NCBI GenBank assembly: GCA_016932315.1
Contig: JAFGDD010000005.1
Span: forward strand, 1-38,692
Origin: Candidatus Woesearchaeota archaeon
GTDB taxonomy: Archaea > Nanobdellota > Nanobdellia > Woesearchaeales > SM23-78
Reading direction: 5' to 3'
DNA length: 38,692 nt
Shown here: positions 8,385-14,936 of the stretch, in pieces
Numbering within the stretch: the stretch's first letter is position 1
Layout of the letters: every line of letters begins with the position of its first letter
Made by a program: the position numbers and the translations under genes
The notes under the pieces: generated by a model
The model's database searches: none
Seen by the model: only the letters and a program-made list of their open reading frames with translations
Told to the model about the DNA's origin: nothing

Positions 8385-8570
8385 AACTTGCCAGCCATAT
8401 CCAGTAAGTCGATGTGGCCCAGGAATAATGCTCTGCAGCAATACCTTTCTAGCCCTAACTTGTCCATTACTTCCTTCCTATCCTCGCCTTTCTGAACTGC
8501 TTCTACAAAGGGCTCCCAGAGATGCGCAACAGGTTTATTGCAGCTAAAAACAGCGGACTGGTATGATCAT
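8372..8570 (-). CDS. rpoN: RNA polymerase subunit N (RPB10-like), with one-base frameshift
   Basis: The product reads MIIPVRCF in one frame and SCNKPVAHLWEPFVEA...KLGLERYCCRALFLGHIDLLDMAGKFKKF in the +1 frame. Together they give a full-length 65-residue archaeal subunit N with the Zn ligands CxxC (7, 10) and the CC pair near residue 44. The break is at 8546-8550, where a run of five T on the minus strand gives TGT TTT TAG; four T would keep the frame. This could be a sequencing or assembly error, or +1 slippage at UUU-UAG, where tRNA-Phe can re-pair after sliding. The ATG overlaps the stop of the upstream LAGLIDADG ORF (ATGA), implying translational coupling. An uS9-then-RpoN order is standard for archaea. 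Confidence 0.85.
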
Positions 8571-9928
8571 ATGTCCTTTCCCCCGTGACTAAGAGAAGCC
8601 ACGCCTTTGTTAGTAATAAAAATCCTATTAGGATAGCCTTCTTTTTTAATATAACCGTTTCTTTCCAAGAAGGTTATCATGTTGGAAACAGAACCCTTTT
8701 TTAAAGCTTTCGCAATTATTTTGTGCTTTCCTCCCGGATTATCAAGTATAAAGCGTAAAGCAGTTTTGAACCTTATCGGTAAAATGCCCTCACCAAAGCA
8801 AAGCAAGTTTGCCTTGTTTATTTTATCAGGATGCTTCAAATATGGCAGAATCTCCTTTGAGAAAATCTCTTTGTTTTTTGTATTAAGATTACAGCCATCA
8901 AATCTGTGGAACAGATTTAACTCTTTCAGATGTTTAGAGAAGATTTTGATATTTCTTTTATTCTTACATGACCAACGAAAACGGCGAGTATCTAAGCAGA
9001 CATTCCCTTCAGCATCAAAAAGACCTGCAAAGAAGACGTTCTTCTTAGGCATAACCTGAAGGAACTCATCCAAGTCAGCGTCAAGATAGTCAAAGAATGA
9101 TTTCAAGATGCCATTTATGGCATGAACTGAAATAGCATAACCATTCTGCTCACTATTTATCCGAACTACTTTATCAATTTTATAATCTAAGGCAGGATTT
9201 TTTACATTTTTATGAATGTACAATATAAATTCATATTTTTGATGTAATCTCTTCAAATATTCTGCTGTATATAAGTTCAACTCCTTGTTCTTATTTATAA
9301 CCCCAAGTCGACCTCCGCTAGATTTATCACCAACCCACAGACCAAAAAAGTAAAGGAAATCATCATCTACCCTAATTTTTCTTGGCAAGATCACTTTGAA
9401 TATTTTTTTATTCCCTTTAACATAGTTAGTATAAGTTAATTCTAAACAGTCTTCTAATGTTAGAACATTCTGGAATTGTCTGCTGCCAAAATCAATTAAT
9501 TTTTTATATTGAAAAAACCATTTTTCAAGGTTTAAGGAACCAGATTCCATAATTTCTGTAACAGAAGGAATGCCTTTCTTAAAAGACTTCAACTGATTAA
9601 TCCTAATATCGCGGCCAAAATCCAATCCGAACTTTCTTACTTGATGTGATGATAAAGTTCGAGTTATATGTTTATTTAATTCATTTGGCTCAACACCCAA
9701 CAAGCCAATGGCCTTTTGAATCAAAGTGAGCGGGACGGATCTGACACGATTATTTTTATAATTATAAAGCATTCCACGTGAAATGCTAAACATTTTAGAA
9801 CACTCCGATGAAGGATGTTTATCAAATAATTTTTCAAAAAGCATTCTCTTAAAATTTGACTCTAATACTAGACATAAATCCGAATTATCACTTTTACAAA
9901 TCTTTTGATTTCTTTTTTGCGAGTTCAT
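8567..9928 (-). CDS. LAGLIDADG homing endonuclease, free-standing
   Basis: 453 residues with two LAGLIDADG helices: LYFFGLWVGD (about 192-201) and VFFAGLFDAEG (about 298-308). Their Asp/Glu residues are the usual metal-binding catalytic pair. An N-terminal helix-turn-helix-like region (about 42-85: SKMFSISRGMLYNYKNNR...) and a C-terminal winged-helix-like region (about 395-445) flank the nuclease, which may give DNA-binding specificity. The gene sits between rps9 and rpoN in the ribosomal operon with its own TATA box and a leaderless start, and ends in a 4-nt ATGA overlap with rpoN. It looks like a selfish insertion. It is neither an intein nor clearly an intron, since rps9 is intact upstream. 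Confidence 0.8.
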   Translation of the reverse strand: MNSQKRNQKICKSDNSDLCLVLESNFKRMLFEKLFDKHPSSECSKMFSISRGMLYNYKNNRVRSVPLTLIQKAIGLLGVEPNELNKHITRTLSSHQVRKFGLDFGRDIRINQLKSFKKGIPSVTEIMESGSLNLEKWFFQYKKLIDFGSRQFQNVLTLEDCLELTYTNYVKGNKKIFKVILPRKIRVDDDFLYFFGLWVGDKSSGGRLGVINKNKELNLYTAEYLKRLHQKYEFILYIHKNVKNPALDYKIDKVVRINSEQNGYAISVHAINGILKSFFDYLDADLDEFLQVMPKKNVFFAGLFDAEGNVCLDTRRFRWSCKNKRNIKIFSKHLKELNLFHRFDGCNLNTKNKEIFSKEILPYLKHPDKINKANLLCFGEGILPIRFKTALRFILDNPGGKHKIIAKALKKGSVSNMITFLERNGYIKKEGYPNRIFITNKGVASLSHGGKDI

Positions 9929-10193
9929 TTATAATCAACGAGTTAATTTTTATAAGCAAAACTTTGTAAATGATTTCAGTTTTTAGGAGAAAACGAAATC
10001 ATAATTTGACAGTTGAGCTTTGTTTGAGGTGATTTAATTGACGAGCTATTTCAAAAGGTTTGCAGAATTTATTTATAAGCTTCACGTGAGGATGTCCAGT
10101 GTGCTAAATTATTCACGAAATATTTACGAAAAGTCCAGTGCTAATTATGAAGAAAAGTAATGAAAGAAAATTATAAAAGATTTCGTTACTACT
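9929..10193. other. Spacer between rps9 and the LAGLIDADG gene
   Basis: No coding frame is apparent. On the minus strand TTATAAAAATTAA (9944-9956) is a TATA box about 23 nt before the endonuclease ATG. A long palindrome at 9970-10002 (ATGATTTC...GAAATCAT with inner GTTTT/AAAAC) could terminate or process the upstream operon mRNA. A second TATA-like TTATTTATAAG occurs near 10067-10077, and GTCCAGTG occurs twice (about 10094 and 10133). This is probably DNA brought in with, or left by, the endonuclease gene. Confidence 0.45.
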
Positions 10194-10595
10194 CTAACGG
10201 TACGATTTTTGTCGCTTTGATCTAGCCTGTCCATGGCGATTTGGTTTTGCACTTTCCTTCCTTCTAACATCTGCGACAATAAGCTGCCTGTCATAGTCAA
10301 GGAATATCTTCTTCAGTCTTGGGCTGTACTCTGCGAGTGCCTTGCCTATTGCTAATCTCACAGCTACTGTCTGGCTGGTTATTCCGCCGCCATAAACATT
10401 AACCTGGATATCAACCTGGTTGGCGATGTCGCCTGCGAGTATGAGAGGCTCTTTTATTTTGAGCTGCAAAATTTTAGGCTCATAGCTGTCTAATTCAACA
10501 TTGTTGATAGTGACTATTCCTTTGCCTGGCTTCAAAGCAGCTCTTGCGACTGCTCTCTTCCTTTTTCCGTGCTTGAAAATGATTCTTTGCTCCAT
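10194..10595 (-). CDS. rps9: Small ribosomal subunit protein uS9
   Basis: It contains GKRKRAVARA (N-terminal), VNVYGGGITSQTVAVRLAIGKAL in the middle, and the universally conserved basic tail ending RSKRQKSYR, whose C-terminal Arg contacts P-site tRNA. A GTG/ATG-rich start region gives two choices. The ATG at 10595 follows AAGGATGAT at proper spacing and starts MEQRIIFKHGKRKRA, better than the ATG at 10604. It lies downstream of rpl13 as in other archaea, but the two are separated by the 273-nt element A2. Confidence 0.95.
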   Translation of the reverse strand: MEQRIIFKHGKRKRAVARAALKPGKGIVTINNVELDSYEPKILQLKIKEPLILAGDIANQVDIQVNVYGGGITSQTVAVRLAIGKALAEYSPRLKKIFLDYDRQLIVADVRRKESAKPNRHGQARSKRQKSYR

Positions 10596-10617
10596 GTTAA
10601 TCATCCTTAATTTTTTG

Positions 10618-10890
10618 TTGCCTCAAAAGCGCCGCTCGGGCGCAATTATTTTATTTGAGTACTTCAGTCCCCCGGAGATTTTTAGGAAAAATCTCGTAAA
10701 AAGGGTGCTACACTCGCAACTTGATTTGCTCGGTAGCACTCAATGCGTGGAATGGGACTTAACGAAGTTAAGGTCCCATACTAACACTTTTGCCAGGTTT
10801 TGTTATGAAAACCTGTGGGGCAACCCCTCTTCCGTGATTGATTATGAAATTGATTTATGCCCTCGCATATTGGCGCATTTTTTTCGGCAA
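10618..10890. repeat. Intergenic branched inverted-repeat element A2 with four inserted hairpins
   Basis: The outer stem pairs TTGCC-AAAA-GCGCC with GGCGC-TTTT-GGCAA. The scaffold matches element A1 almost base for base: GCGCCGCTCGGGCGC, TTTGAGTACTTCAGT, then GGGGCAACCCC, CTTCCGTGATTGATTAT, ATGCCCTCGCAT. Between the CCCCC (near 10670) and GGGG (near 10817) strands of the core lies an insert of about 140 nt. It holds four hairpins: GAGATTTTT-AGG-AAAAATCTC, GTGCTAC...GTAGCAC, ATGGGAC-TTAAC-GAA-GTTAA-G-GTCCCAT, and CAGGTTTT-GTTATG-AAAACCTG. It sits between rpl13 and rps9. Confidence 0.85.
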
Positions 10891-10901
10891 ACACTGGCTA
10901 A

Positions 10902-11327
10902 TCACTCGTTCCATTTGCCGCCTATGTACTTGCAAATATCTCCAATAGTGACTGTTTTGAGGGTTGTGAGCTTAGCAGGACTTGCCTGAGGCACTTGGGC
11001 TGTTTCCTTGCCTTTGAAATCATCAGGCACTCCAATGTAGCACATAACTCTCTTAAAAGCATCTCTGCCTCTTGCCCTGTCCATTGGAAGCATGCCTCTT
11101 ATAATCCTTCTCATCATCCTGTCAGGCATTCTCGACGGAAAAGGTCCTTTAACCGGTCCTCCCATGTCTCTAGCCCTGTACCAGTACTTATGAAGCACTC
11201 CATCGCGGTCTCCTACAATAATGGCTTTCTCGCAATTAATGACATCAACTTTCTCGCCCAGCAAAGCCTGCTTGGCTGCAAAGCTAGCCATCCTTCCTGT
11301 TATCATGTTAGTAGCGTCAATAATCAT
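10902..11327 (-). CDS. rpl13: Large ribosomal subunit protein uL13
   Basis: It starts MIIDATNMITGRMASFAAKQAL, matching the archaeal uL13 N-terminus, with the RMPDRMMRRIIRGMLPMDRA region (about 83-102) and a C-terminal VTIGDICKYIGGKW. The frame is open to 11378, inside eL18, but family alignment points to the ATG at 11327, 7 nt after the eL18 stop. It follows eL18 directly, the conserved archaeal order. Confidence 0.95.
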   Translation of the reverse strand: MIIDATNMITGRMASFAAKQALLGEKVDVINCEKAIIVGDRDGVLHKYWYRARDMGGPVKGPFPSRMPDRMMRRIIRGMLPMDRARGRDAFKRVMCYIGVPDDFKGKETAQVPQASPAKLTTLKTVTIGDICKYIGGKWNE

Positions 11328-11334
11328 TTCTTCA

Positions 11335-11691
11335 TCAACCCATAATCCTAATCTTGCTGCCCTTAGGGTTCTTCTCAACTAATTCCTTGATGCTCATAGC
11401 CTTGCCTTTTGCATTAATCTTGTCCAAGGCTTGGCCTGAGAAGGTGTAAGCAGCCACTGTTATTTTCTTGCTAAGCTCGCCAGTGCCGAGCACCTTGCCA
11501 GGCACCACAACAATCTCATTGTCCTTCGCGTACTTCTCGAGCTTGTAAACATTAACAACCCTTCGTCTTCGGGTAGGCCCTTCTAAGTCAGAAGCAACCC
11601 TTTTCCAAATAGCAGCGTCATTATCAATGGCTGCCTTTTTCAGGAGCTGTAACAGTTCCATCAATTGTTCGTTCTTCATGACTTGTTTCAT
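11335..11691 (-). CDS. rpl18e: Large ribosomal subunit protein eL18
   Basis: 118 residues: KRVASDLEGPTRRRRVVNVYKLEKYA and VVVPGKVLGTGELSKKITVAAYTFSGQA are eL18 landmarks; the family exists only in archaea and eukaryotes. The end, NPKGSKIRIMG, is typical. It lies between tRNA-Leu and rpl13, the arrangement known from haloarchaeal ribosomal operons. This is one of the clearest archaeal markers in the window. Confidence 0.95.
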   Translation of the reverse strand: MKQVMKNEQLMELLQLLKKAAIDNDAAIWKRVASDLEGPTRRRRVVNVYKLEKYAKDNEIVVVPGKVLGTGELSKKITVAAYTFSGQALDKINAKGKAMSIKELVEKNPKGSKIRIMG

Positions 11692-11720
11692 TTTAATTCT
11701 TGAATCTTATTTAATCATAA

Positions 11721-11876
11721 ATGCGGGCAGGCAGAAATTTCTGCGAAATTTCTTAGTCCACATTTGCTTTGCAAATGCGGGCAACAAAACGCTGATGCGT
11801 TTTGAGCCCTCACTCACTTATTAATGCGGGTAACAAAAATTCTTGCGAATTTTTGAACCCACATTTGCTTCGCAAA
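11721..11876. repeat. Array of clamp-linked hairpins in the tRNA-Leu 3' trailer
   Basis: Four copies of AATGCGGG(C/T) are present, counting the tRNA acceptor end. On the minus strand each reads RCCCGCATT, i.e. the 3' acceptor end of the tRNA. Between them are perfect hairpins: AGAAATTTC-TGC-GAAATTTCT, CATTTGC-TTT-GCAAATG, CAAAACGC-TGAT-GCGTTTTG, CAAAAATTC-TTGC-GAATTTTTG and CATTTGC-TTC-GCAAATG. Each GGGC or GGGT can pair with GCCC or ACCC across the next hairpin, so clamp strands alternate along the array. It lies between tRNA-Leu and rpl18e. Confidence 0.8.
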
Positions 11877-12047
11877 TGCGGGTGACAGGGTTTGAACCTG
11901 CGTAGGCACTAAGCCACTACCCGTTTGCTGACGAAGTCAGTAAACCTCAGAGCTTCTGGCTCTCGCCGCCTCAAGGTAGCCCGTTTGTTCCAAAAGGGAA
12001 CTTCAAAAATGGTTCCCATTTTTGTTTGACCACTCCGGCACACCCGC
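11877..12047 (-). tRNA. tRNA-Leu(GAG) with D-loop and anticodon-loop insertions
   Basis: The acceptor GCGGGTG/CACCCGC is perfect, with discriminator A. The T arm is GCAGG-TTCAAAC-CCTGT, the long variable arm GGC-TTAGT-GCC, and the anticodon stem CTACC/GGTAG. Loop TTGAGG gives anticodon GAG. Two insertions interrupt it: 41 nt in the D-loop (about 11987-12027) and 46 nt after position 37 (about 11923-11968). Removing both leaves 84 nt, right for a type II tRNA-Leu. The anticodon insert is at the usual archaeal intron site; the D-loop insert contains CAAAAATGG-GAA-CCATTTTTG and GTTCC...GGAAC hairpins. tRNA-Leu between rpoD and rpl18e is known archaeal synteny. CCA is not encoded. Confidence 0.85.
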
Positions 12048-12081
12048 ATGTAATGAGTGACATGCTTTTTGGGTAATTAGC

Positions 12082-12888
12082 TTACTTGGTCGCTTTTCCT
12101 AGCAGCTCAACAAATTCATCAAGCTGCTTATCATAAGCATCTATGGCTTCCTCGACGATTTCTGCTGGCTCGAGTTGGCCCCATGATTCTATTGTGATTA
12201 TGAATGATGGCTTTGGCTCGACTTTTATCTTCTTGCTGCTCAGCTCAACGCAGGCGTCGCAGAGTATGCATTCAGCAACATTCTCATCCACGAGCACTAG
12301 CTTGTCATTCTTAACAGCAAAGATTGCTTTCGGGCACTGCTCAACAATCTCGTTCTTGTTATCAGGCTGCTTTTCAATTGTGATTTCTGCTTCTTCCTTG
12401 TAATAAGCAAGGCATGGGCTCCATTTGGCATGCACTTTCCCTAATCCCAGGACTGCTGTGCATTCGAGCTCAAGCTCTTGGCCTTCAAGCAATTTGACGA
12501 TTGGCATTTTTGGATAAATAGGCTTAACCTTAGGGTCCTTGGTTTTTATGTCACCGGCATAAACAGTTCCTGGCCCTTTAGCTTTGAGAGTCATCTTGAG
12601 CTGGCATCTGCCGCATCCTTCTCCTTTACACTTGCACTCTGATTGCAGGTCGTATGATTTCAGGTCAGTTGATAATGGAACCAAGCCAAGCCTGTGAGCA
12701 ATCATCTCATCATAAAGTCCTGAATCATTTCTTCTGAGCTCCACATCCTCTATTGCCATTACAGGGGCGTCGTTCATGAAAAGCCTTCTTAGCGTGTTGG
12801 CATAGCTGACATCAACGTCTCTGATTTCAAAGACTATCTTGTTATCTGACTTCTTGCTCTTCTTGTCTGATAAAAAGTTGATTTTCAT
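12082..12888 (-). CDS. rpoD: RNA polymerase subunit D
   Basis: Archaeal homologue of Rpb3 and bacterial alpha; it forms the D/L platform that nucleates polymerase assembly. VSYANTLRRLFMNDAPVMAIEDVELRRNDS (about 26-55) and IAHRLGLVPL (about 63-72) are family hallmarks. It carries a Cys-rich CKCKGEGCGRC (about 85-95) and a C-terminal ferredoxin-like CILCDAC (about 207-213), as in Fe-S-containing D subunits, though with fewer Cys than a full 2x4Fe-4S set. The ATG at 12888, after AAAGGTGG, is preferred over an in-frame GTG at 12897. Confidence 0.95.
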   Translation of the reverse strand: MKINFLSDKKSKKSDNKIVFEIRDVDVSYANTLRRLFMNDAPVMAIEDVELRRNDSGLYDEMIAHRLGLVPLSTDLKSYDLQSECKCKGEGCGRCQLKMTLKAKGPGTVYAGDIKTKDPKVKPIYPKMPIVKLLEGQELELECTAVLGLGKVHAKWSPCLAYYKEEAEITIEKQPDNKNEIVEQCPKAIFAVKNDKLVLVDENVAECILCDACVELSSKKIKVEPKPSFIITIESWGQLEPAEIVEEAIDAYDKQLDEFVELLGKATK

Positions 12889-12916
12889 GTTCGCCACCTT
12901 TGAAATTCAATTTTCT

Positions 12917-13034
12917 GAAAAGTCGCCTTAGCCACCCCGAGGGGGCATCCCCCGGCTAAGCAACCACCAGCCAAGCCCTCAGCAAATGAATTTGCTTTCG
13001 GCCTTGTCTTAGTTGCAGGTTGCGGCGACTTTTC
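12917..13034. repeat. Intergenic cloverleaf element B1
   Basis: The outer stem is GAAAAGTCGCC (12917-12927) with GGCGACTTTTC (13024-13034). It encloses two arms directly joined at a three-way junction: TTAGCC/GGCTAA (12928-12933/12954-12959), holding the core ACCCCGAGGGGGCATCCCCC, and GCAACC/GGTTGC (12960-12965/13018-13023), holding an inner AGCAAA-TGAA-TTTGCT hairpin. Its reverse complement matches element B2 through GGTTGCTTAGCCGGGGGA. It fills the gap between rps11 and rpoD. Confidence 0.85.
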
Positions 13035-13044
13035 AAATATAATC

Positions 13045-13440
13045 TTAAACTCTTCTCCCTCTCTTTCCTCCTTTCTTCCTGCATCCTCCGTGCGGGATAG
13101 GAGTAACGTCCTCTATGAATCCTATTCTTAATCCTATCCTTGACAATGACCTGATAGCTGCCTGAGCTCCTGGTCCTGGAGTCATTGGACCGTTCTGGCC
13201 GCCTGGAGCTTTTATCTTGATGTGCACGCCGCTGATTCCTTTCTCCATTGCGATCTCTGCTGCTTTCTTGGCTGCCATCATGGCTGCTGTCGGGCTGCTC
13301 TCAAGCCTGTGGGACTTCACCATCTGGCCTCCTGAGCTGAATGACAAAGTCTCTGTGTTGGTTATGTCTGTTATATGGATTATAGTATTATTATATGAGG
13401 AGTAGATGTGTGCTATTCCCCAGCGAATGTTGTCTCTCAT
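13045..13440 (-). CDS. rps11: Small ribosomal subunit protein uS11
   Basis: 131 residues with [19 protein letters not shown] (N-terminal), [37 protein letters not shown] and the conserved tail [22 protein letters not shown]. The family lines the platform of the 30S subunit near the mRNA exit. An AAGGT Shine-Dalgarno precedes the ATG. It follows rps4 in the archaeal order uS13-uS4-uS11-RpoD. Confidence 0.97.
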   Translation of the reverse strand: MRDNIRWGIAHIYSSYNNTIIHITDITNTETLSFSSGGQMVKSHRLESSPTAAMMAAKKAAEIAMEKGISGVHIKIKAPGGQNGPMTPGPGAQAAIRSLSRIGLRIGFIEDVTPIPHGGCRKKGGKRGRRV

Positions 13441-13484
13441 TTTGTATTACCTTGTTTTTTTGATATTCAGTATTAATTAAAGGA

Positions 13485-14177
13485 TTATTCTTTTTTCTTC
13501 TTCTCATGCTTTGCAGGCTTATGTTCTTCAACTGCTTTAGGCTCTGCTTTTTTCTCAACAGTTCCTTTCTCTTCAAGCTCTTTTATTTCTTCCTCAGAAA
13601 ATACCAGCGGAGCTTCTTCCTTCTTATCATCTTTTTTATCAGCCTTCTTCTCCTTGGCAGGTGCTTCTATCACCCTTTCAGGATGGTCAGGGTTGCTTAG
13701 TGTGGAGCCTGGAACAAACTCTATGAGTGACTCCTCTTTCAAGCTTACCATGTAGCTCGGGAAGGTTATCTTTTTCTTGTCAACCATTACGTGACCGTGA
13801 GTGATGAACTGCCTTGCCTGCTTCATGCTTCTAGCCAGTCCTTTCCTAACGAGCAAGGTCTGAAGCCTCCTCTCGAAAACATTCTTGTTAGTCAGGCCTA
13901 AAACAACATCCAATGGGTCGTGCTGCTTCATCAAGCCAAGTGATATAAGCTTTTCAACTAGCTGCTTCTCCTCGAGCTTTGACTGCTCATCAATCCTGCT
14001 TGCAAGAGCCTTTACCTGGTCCTTGAACTTCCTCAGGATCGTTTCCATCTTCCATATTTCGCTCTTGTTATGAAAGCCGTACTCCTCGCTGATAGCATTC
14101 TCTTCCTCAATCCTGGTCTTCTGCCAGGGATGAGACGGCTTGTCGAATTTTCTCCTTGTTTTTCGTGGATCTCCCAA
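13485..14177 (-). CDS. rps4: Small ribosomal subunit protein uS4, TTG start
   Basis: The archaeal uS4 N-terminus GDPRKTRRKFDKPSHPWQ is clear, as is the S4 RNA-binding domain RRLQTLLVRKGLARSMKQARQFITHGHVMVDKKKI (about 108-142). A Lys/Glu-rich C-terminal tail (about 180-230) exceeds the family norm. Two starts exist. GTG at 14186 adds three residues; TTG at 14177 begins exactly at the family consensus (M)GDPRK and has AGGTGA at ideal distance, so I prefer TTG. The start lies inside an 11-bp hairpin (see 14173-14243), hinting at translational control. Confidence 0.93.
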   Translation of the reverse strand: MGDPRKTRRKFDKPSHPWQKTRIEEENAISEEYGFHNKSEIWKMETILRKFKDQVKALASRIDEQSKLEEKQLVEKLISLGLMKQHDPLDVVLGLTNKNVFERRLQTLLVRKGLARSMKQARQFITHGHVMVDKKKITFPSYMVSLKEESLIEFVPGSTLSNPDHPERVIEAPAKEKKADKKDDKKEEAPLVFSEEEIKELEEKGTVEKKAEPKAVEEHKPAKHEKKKKE

Positions 14178-14243
14178 AAATTTCACCTATTACTTGTCTT
14201 TACTAAATTTTTGGGACTCAAAAACCGCAGTTTTTGTTGTCCC
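14173..14243 (-). promoter_or_regulatory. Candidate RNA switch over the rps4 start
   Basis: CCCAAAAATTT (14173-14183) and AAATTTTTGGG (14205-14215) form an 11-bp stem. On the mRNA this traps the TTG start and leaves the Shine-Dalgarno AGGTGA in the loop. The GGG at 14213-14215 is also part of GGGAC (14213-14217), complementary to GTCCC (14239-14243) across the hairpin CAAAAAC-CGCA-GTTTTTG. Because the same bases are needed, the two structures exclude each other: one hides the start, the other frees it. Structure is seen; regulation is inferred. Confidence 0.55.
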
Positions 14244-14261
14244 ATTTCAACTCCTTAATCA

Positions 14262-14786
14262 TCATACTTTTCCTGAAATCTTCTTCTTCACAACGCCAAG
14301 AGAAACCTTGCCCTTGTTCTTCCTGAAATTAGACTTGGTTCTTTGCCCCCTGACAGGCTGGCCCCATTGGTGCCTTAATCCCTTGTAAGACTTGGTCTTC
14401 TTCATCCTCTTAACATCCATTTCCTGGGTGAACTGCAAGGTTCCTGAGATTATGTGAATATCAGCGCCTGTGTCATAATCCTTTCTCCTGTCGAACATCC
14501 ATATTGGAATGCCGTGCTTAACAGGGTGAGTGATTACTTCCTCAATAGCCTTGACTTCTGCTTCTGTCAAGTAGCCTGCTTTCTTGTGAATGTCAACATT
14601 AGCTTTTCTTAGAACAGCATTAGCAAATATCAAGCCAATGCCTTTGATGTAAGGCAATGCATAGAGAATCTTCCTGTTACCCTTTAAGTCAGTGTTCATA
14701 ACCCTGACTAGGTGTTTGTAATCCTTTCCTTCCCCTCCCGTAGGCACGTCCTGGGATTGCGCTTCAAATCTTTTCTGATCTGCCAT
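14262..14786 (-). CDS. rps13: Small ribosomal subunit protein uS13
   Basis: 174 residues, first gene of the operon. Landmarks: HLVRVMNTDLKGNRKILYAL, IKGIGLIFANAVLRKANVD (helix-hairpin-helix), HGIPIWMFDRRKDYDTG and the basic C-terminus RHQWGQPVRGQRTKSNFR. It lies at the top of the 30S head and contacts 50S and P-site tRNA. A short N-terminal extension (MADQKRFEAQSQ...) precedes the conserved part. It is followed by rps4 after a 75-nt structured spacer. Confidence 0.96.
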   Translation of the reverse strand: MADQKRFEAQSQDVPTGGEGKDYKHLVRVMNTDLKGNRKILYALPYIKGIGLIFANAVLRKANVDIHKKAGYLTEAEVKAIEEVITHPVKHGIPIWMFDRRKDYDTGADIHIISGTLQFTQEMDVKRMKKTKSYKGLRHQWGQPVRGQRTKSNFRKNKGKVSLGVVKKKISGKV

Positions 14787-14810
14787 ATAATAACCTTTAA
14801 TAATTGTTTT

Positions 14811-14878
14811 CCGAGAGAAATAGCTCTTTAACCACCTGCATAACAGGTAATCAAACCCTAAAATCGCTATTCACTCGG
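14811..14878 (-). promoter_or_regulatory. Structured 5' leader of the ribosomal operon
   Basis: On the minus strand CCGAG...CTCGG and ATAGC...GCTAT close a structure containing ACCTG-TTATG-CAGGT. It begins about where transcription should start (TATA at 14905-14913) and ends 25 nt before the rps13 ATG. Ribosomal leaders are often autoregulatory, but nothing here identifies a ligand. It does not share the core of the intergenic element family. Confidence 0.45.
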
Positions 14879-14904
14879 GCTTTTACGTTGAAAAACAATG
14901 GTTG

Positions 14905-14913
14905 ATTTATAAA
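14905..14913 (-). promoter_or_regulatory. TATA box for the ribosomal operon
   Basis: On the minus strand TTTATAAAT is preceded by AACC, a BRE-like purine/C stretch. It points to a start near 14880, giving a leader of about 95 nt before rps13. Confidence 0.6.
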
Positions 14914-14936
14914 GGTTACGCTTGGGAAATAAAAGT

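Noticed and set aside
8567..9928. Intein or group I intron endonuclease within rps9 or rpoN
   Set aside because: rps9 has its normal C-terminus and rpoN its normal start; no splice-block residues or intron core structure seen.
10501..10989. 162-residue plus-strand frame across rps9, element A2 and rpl13
   Set aside because: It overlaps two certain ribosomal genes antisense and the element; no protein family resemblance.
11721..11880. CRISPR-like array beside tRNA-Leu
   Set aside because: The repeated unit is only about 8-9 bp, spacing is irregular and the spacers are palindromes, not unique protospacer-like sequence. No cas genes are present.
12898..13040. Simple Rho-independent-type terminator between rps11 and rpoD
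   Set aside because: The structure is a branched multi-stem with T-runs on both sides, lies inside a conserved operon, and recurs elsewhere with covarying arms.
13391..13576. 61-residue minus-strand frame between rps11 and rps4
   Set aside because: It is an out-of-frame shadow of the Lys-rich rps4 tail.
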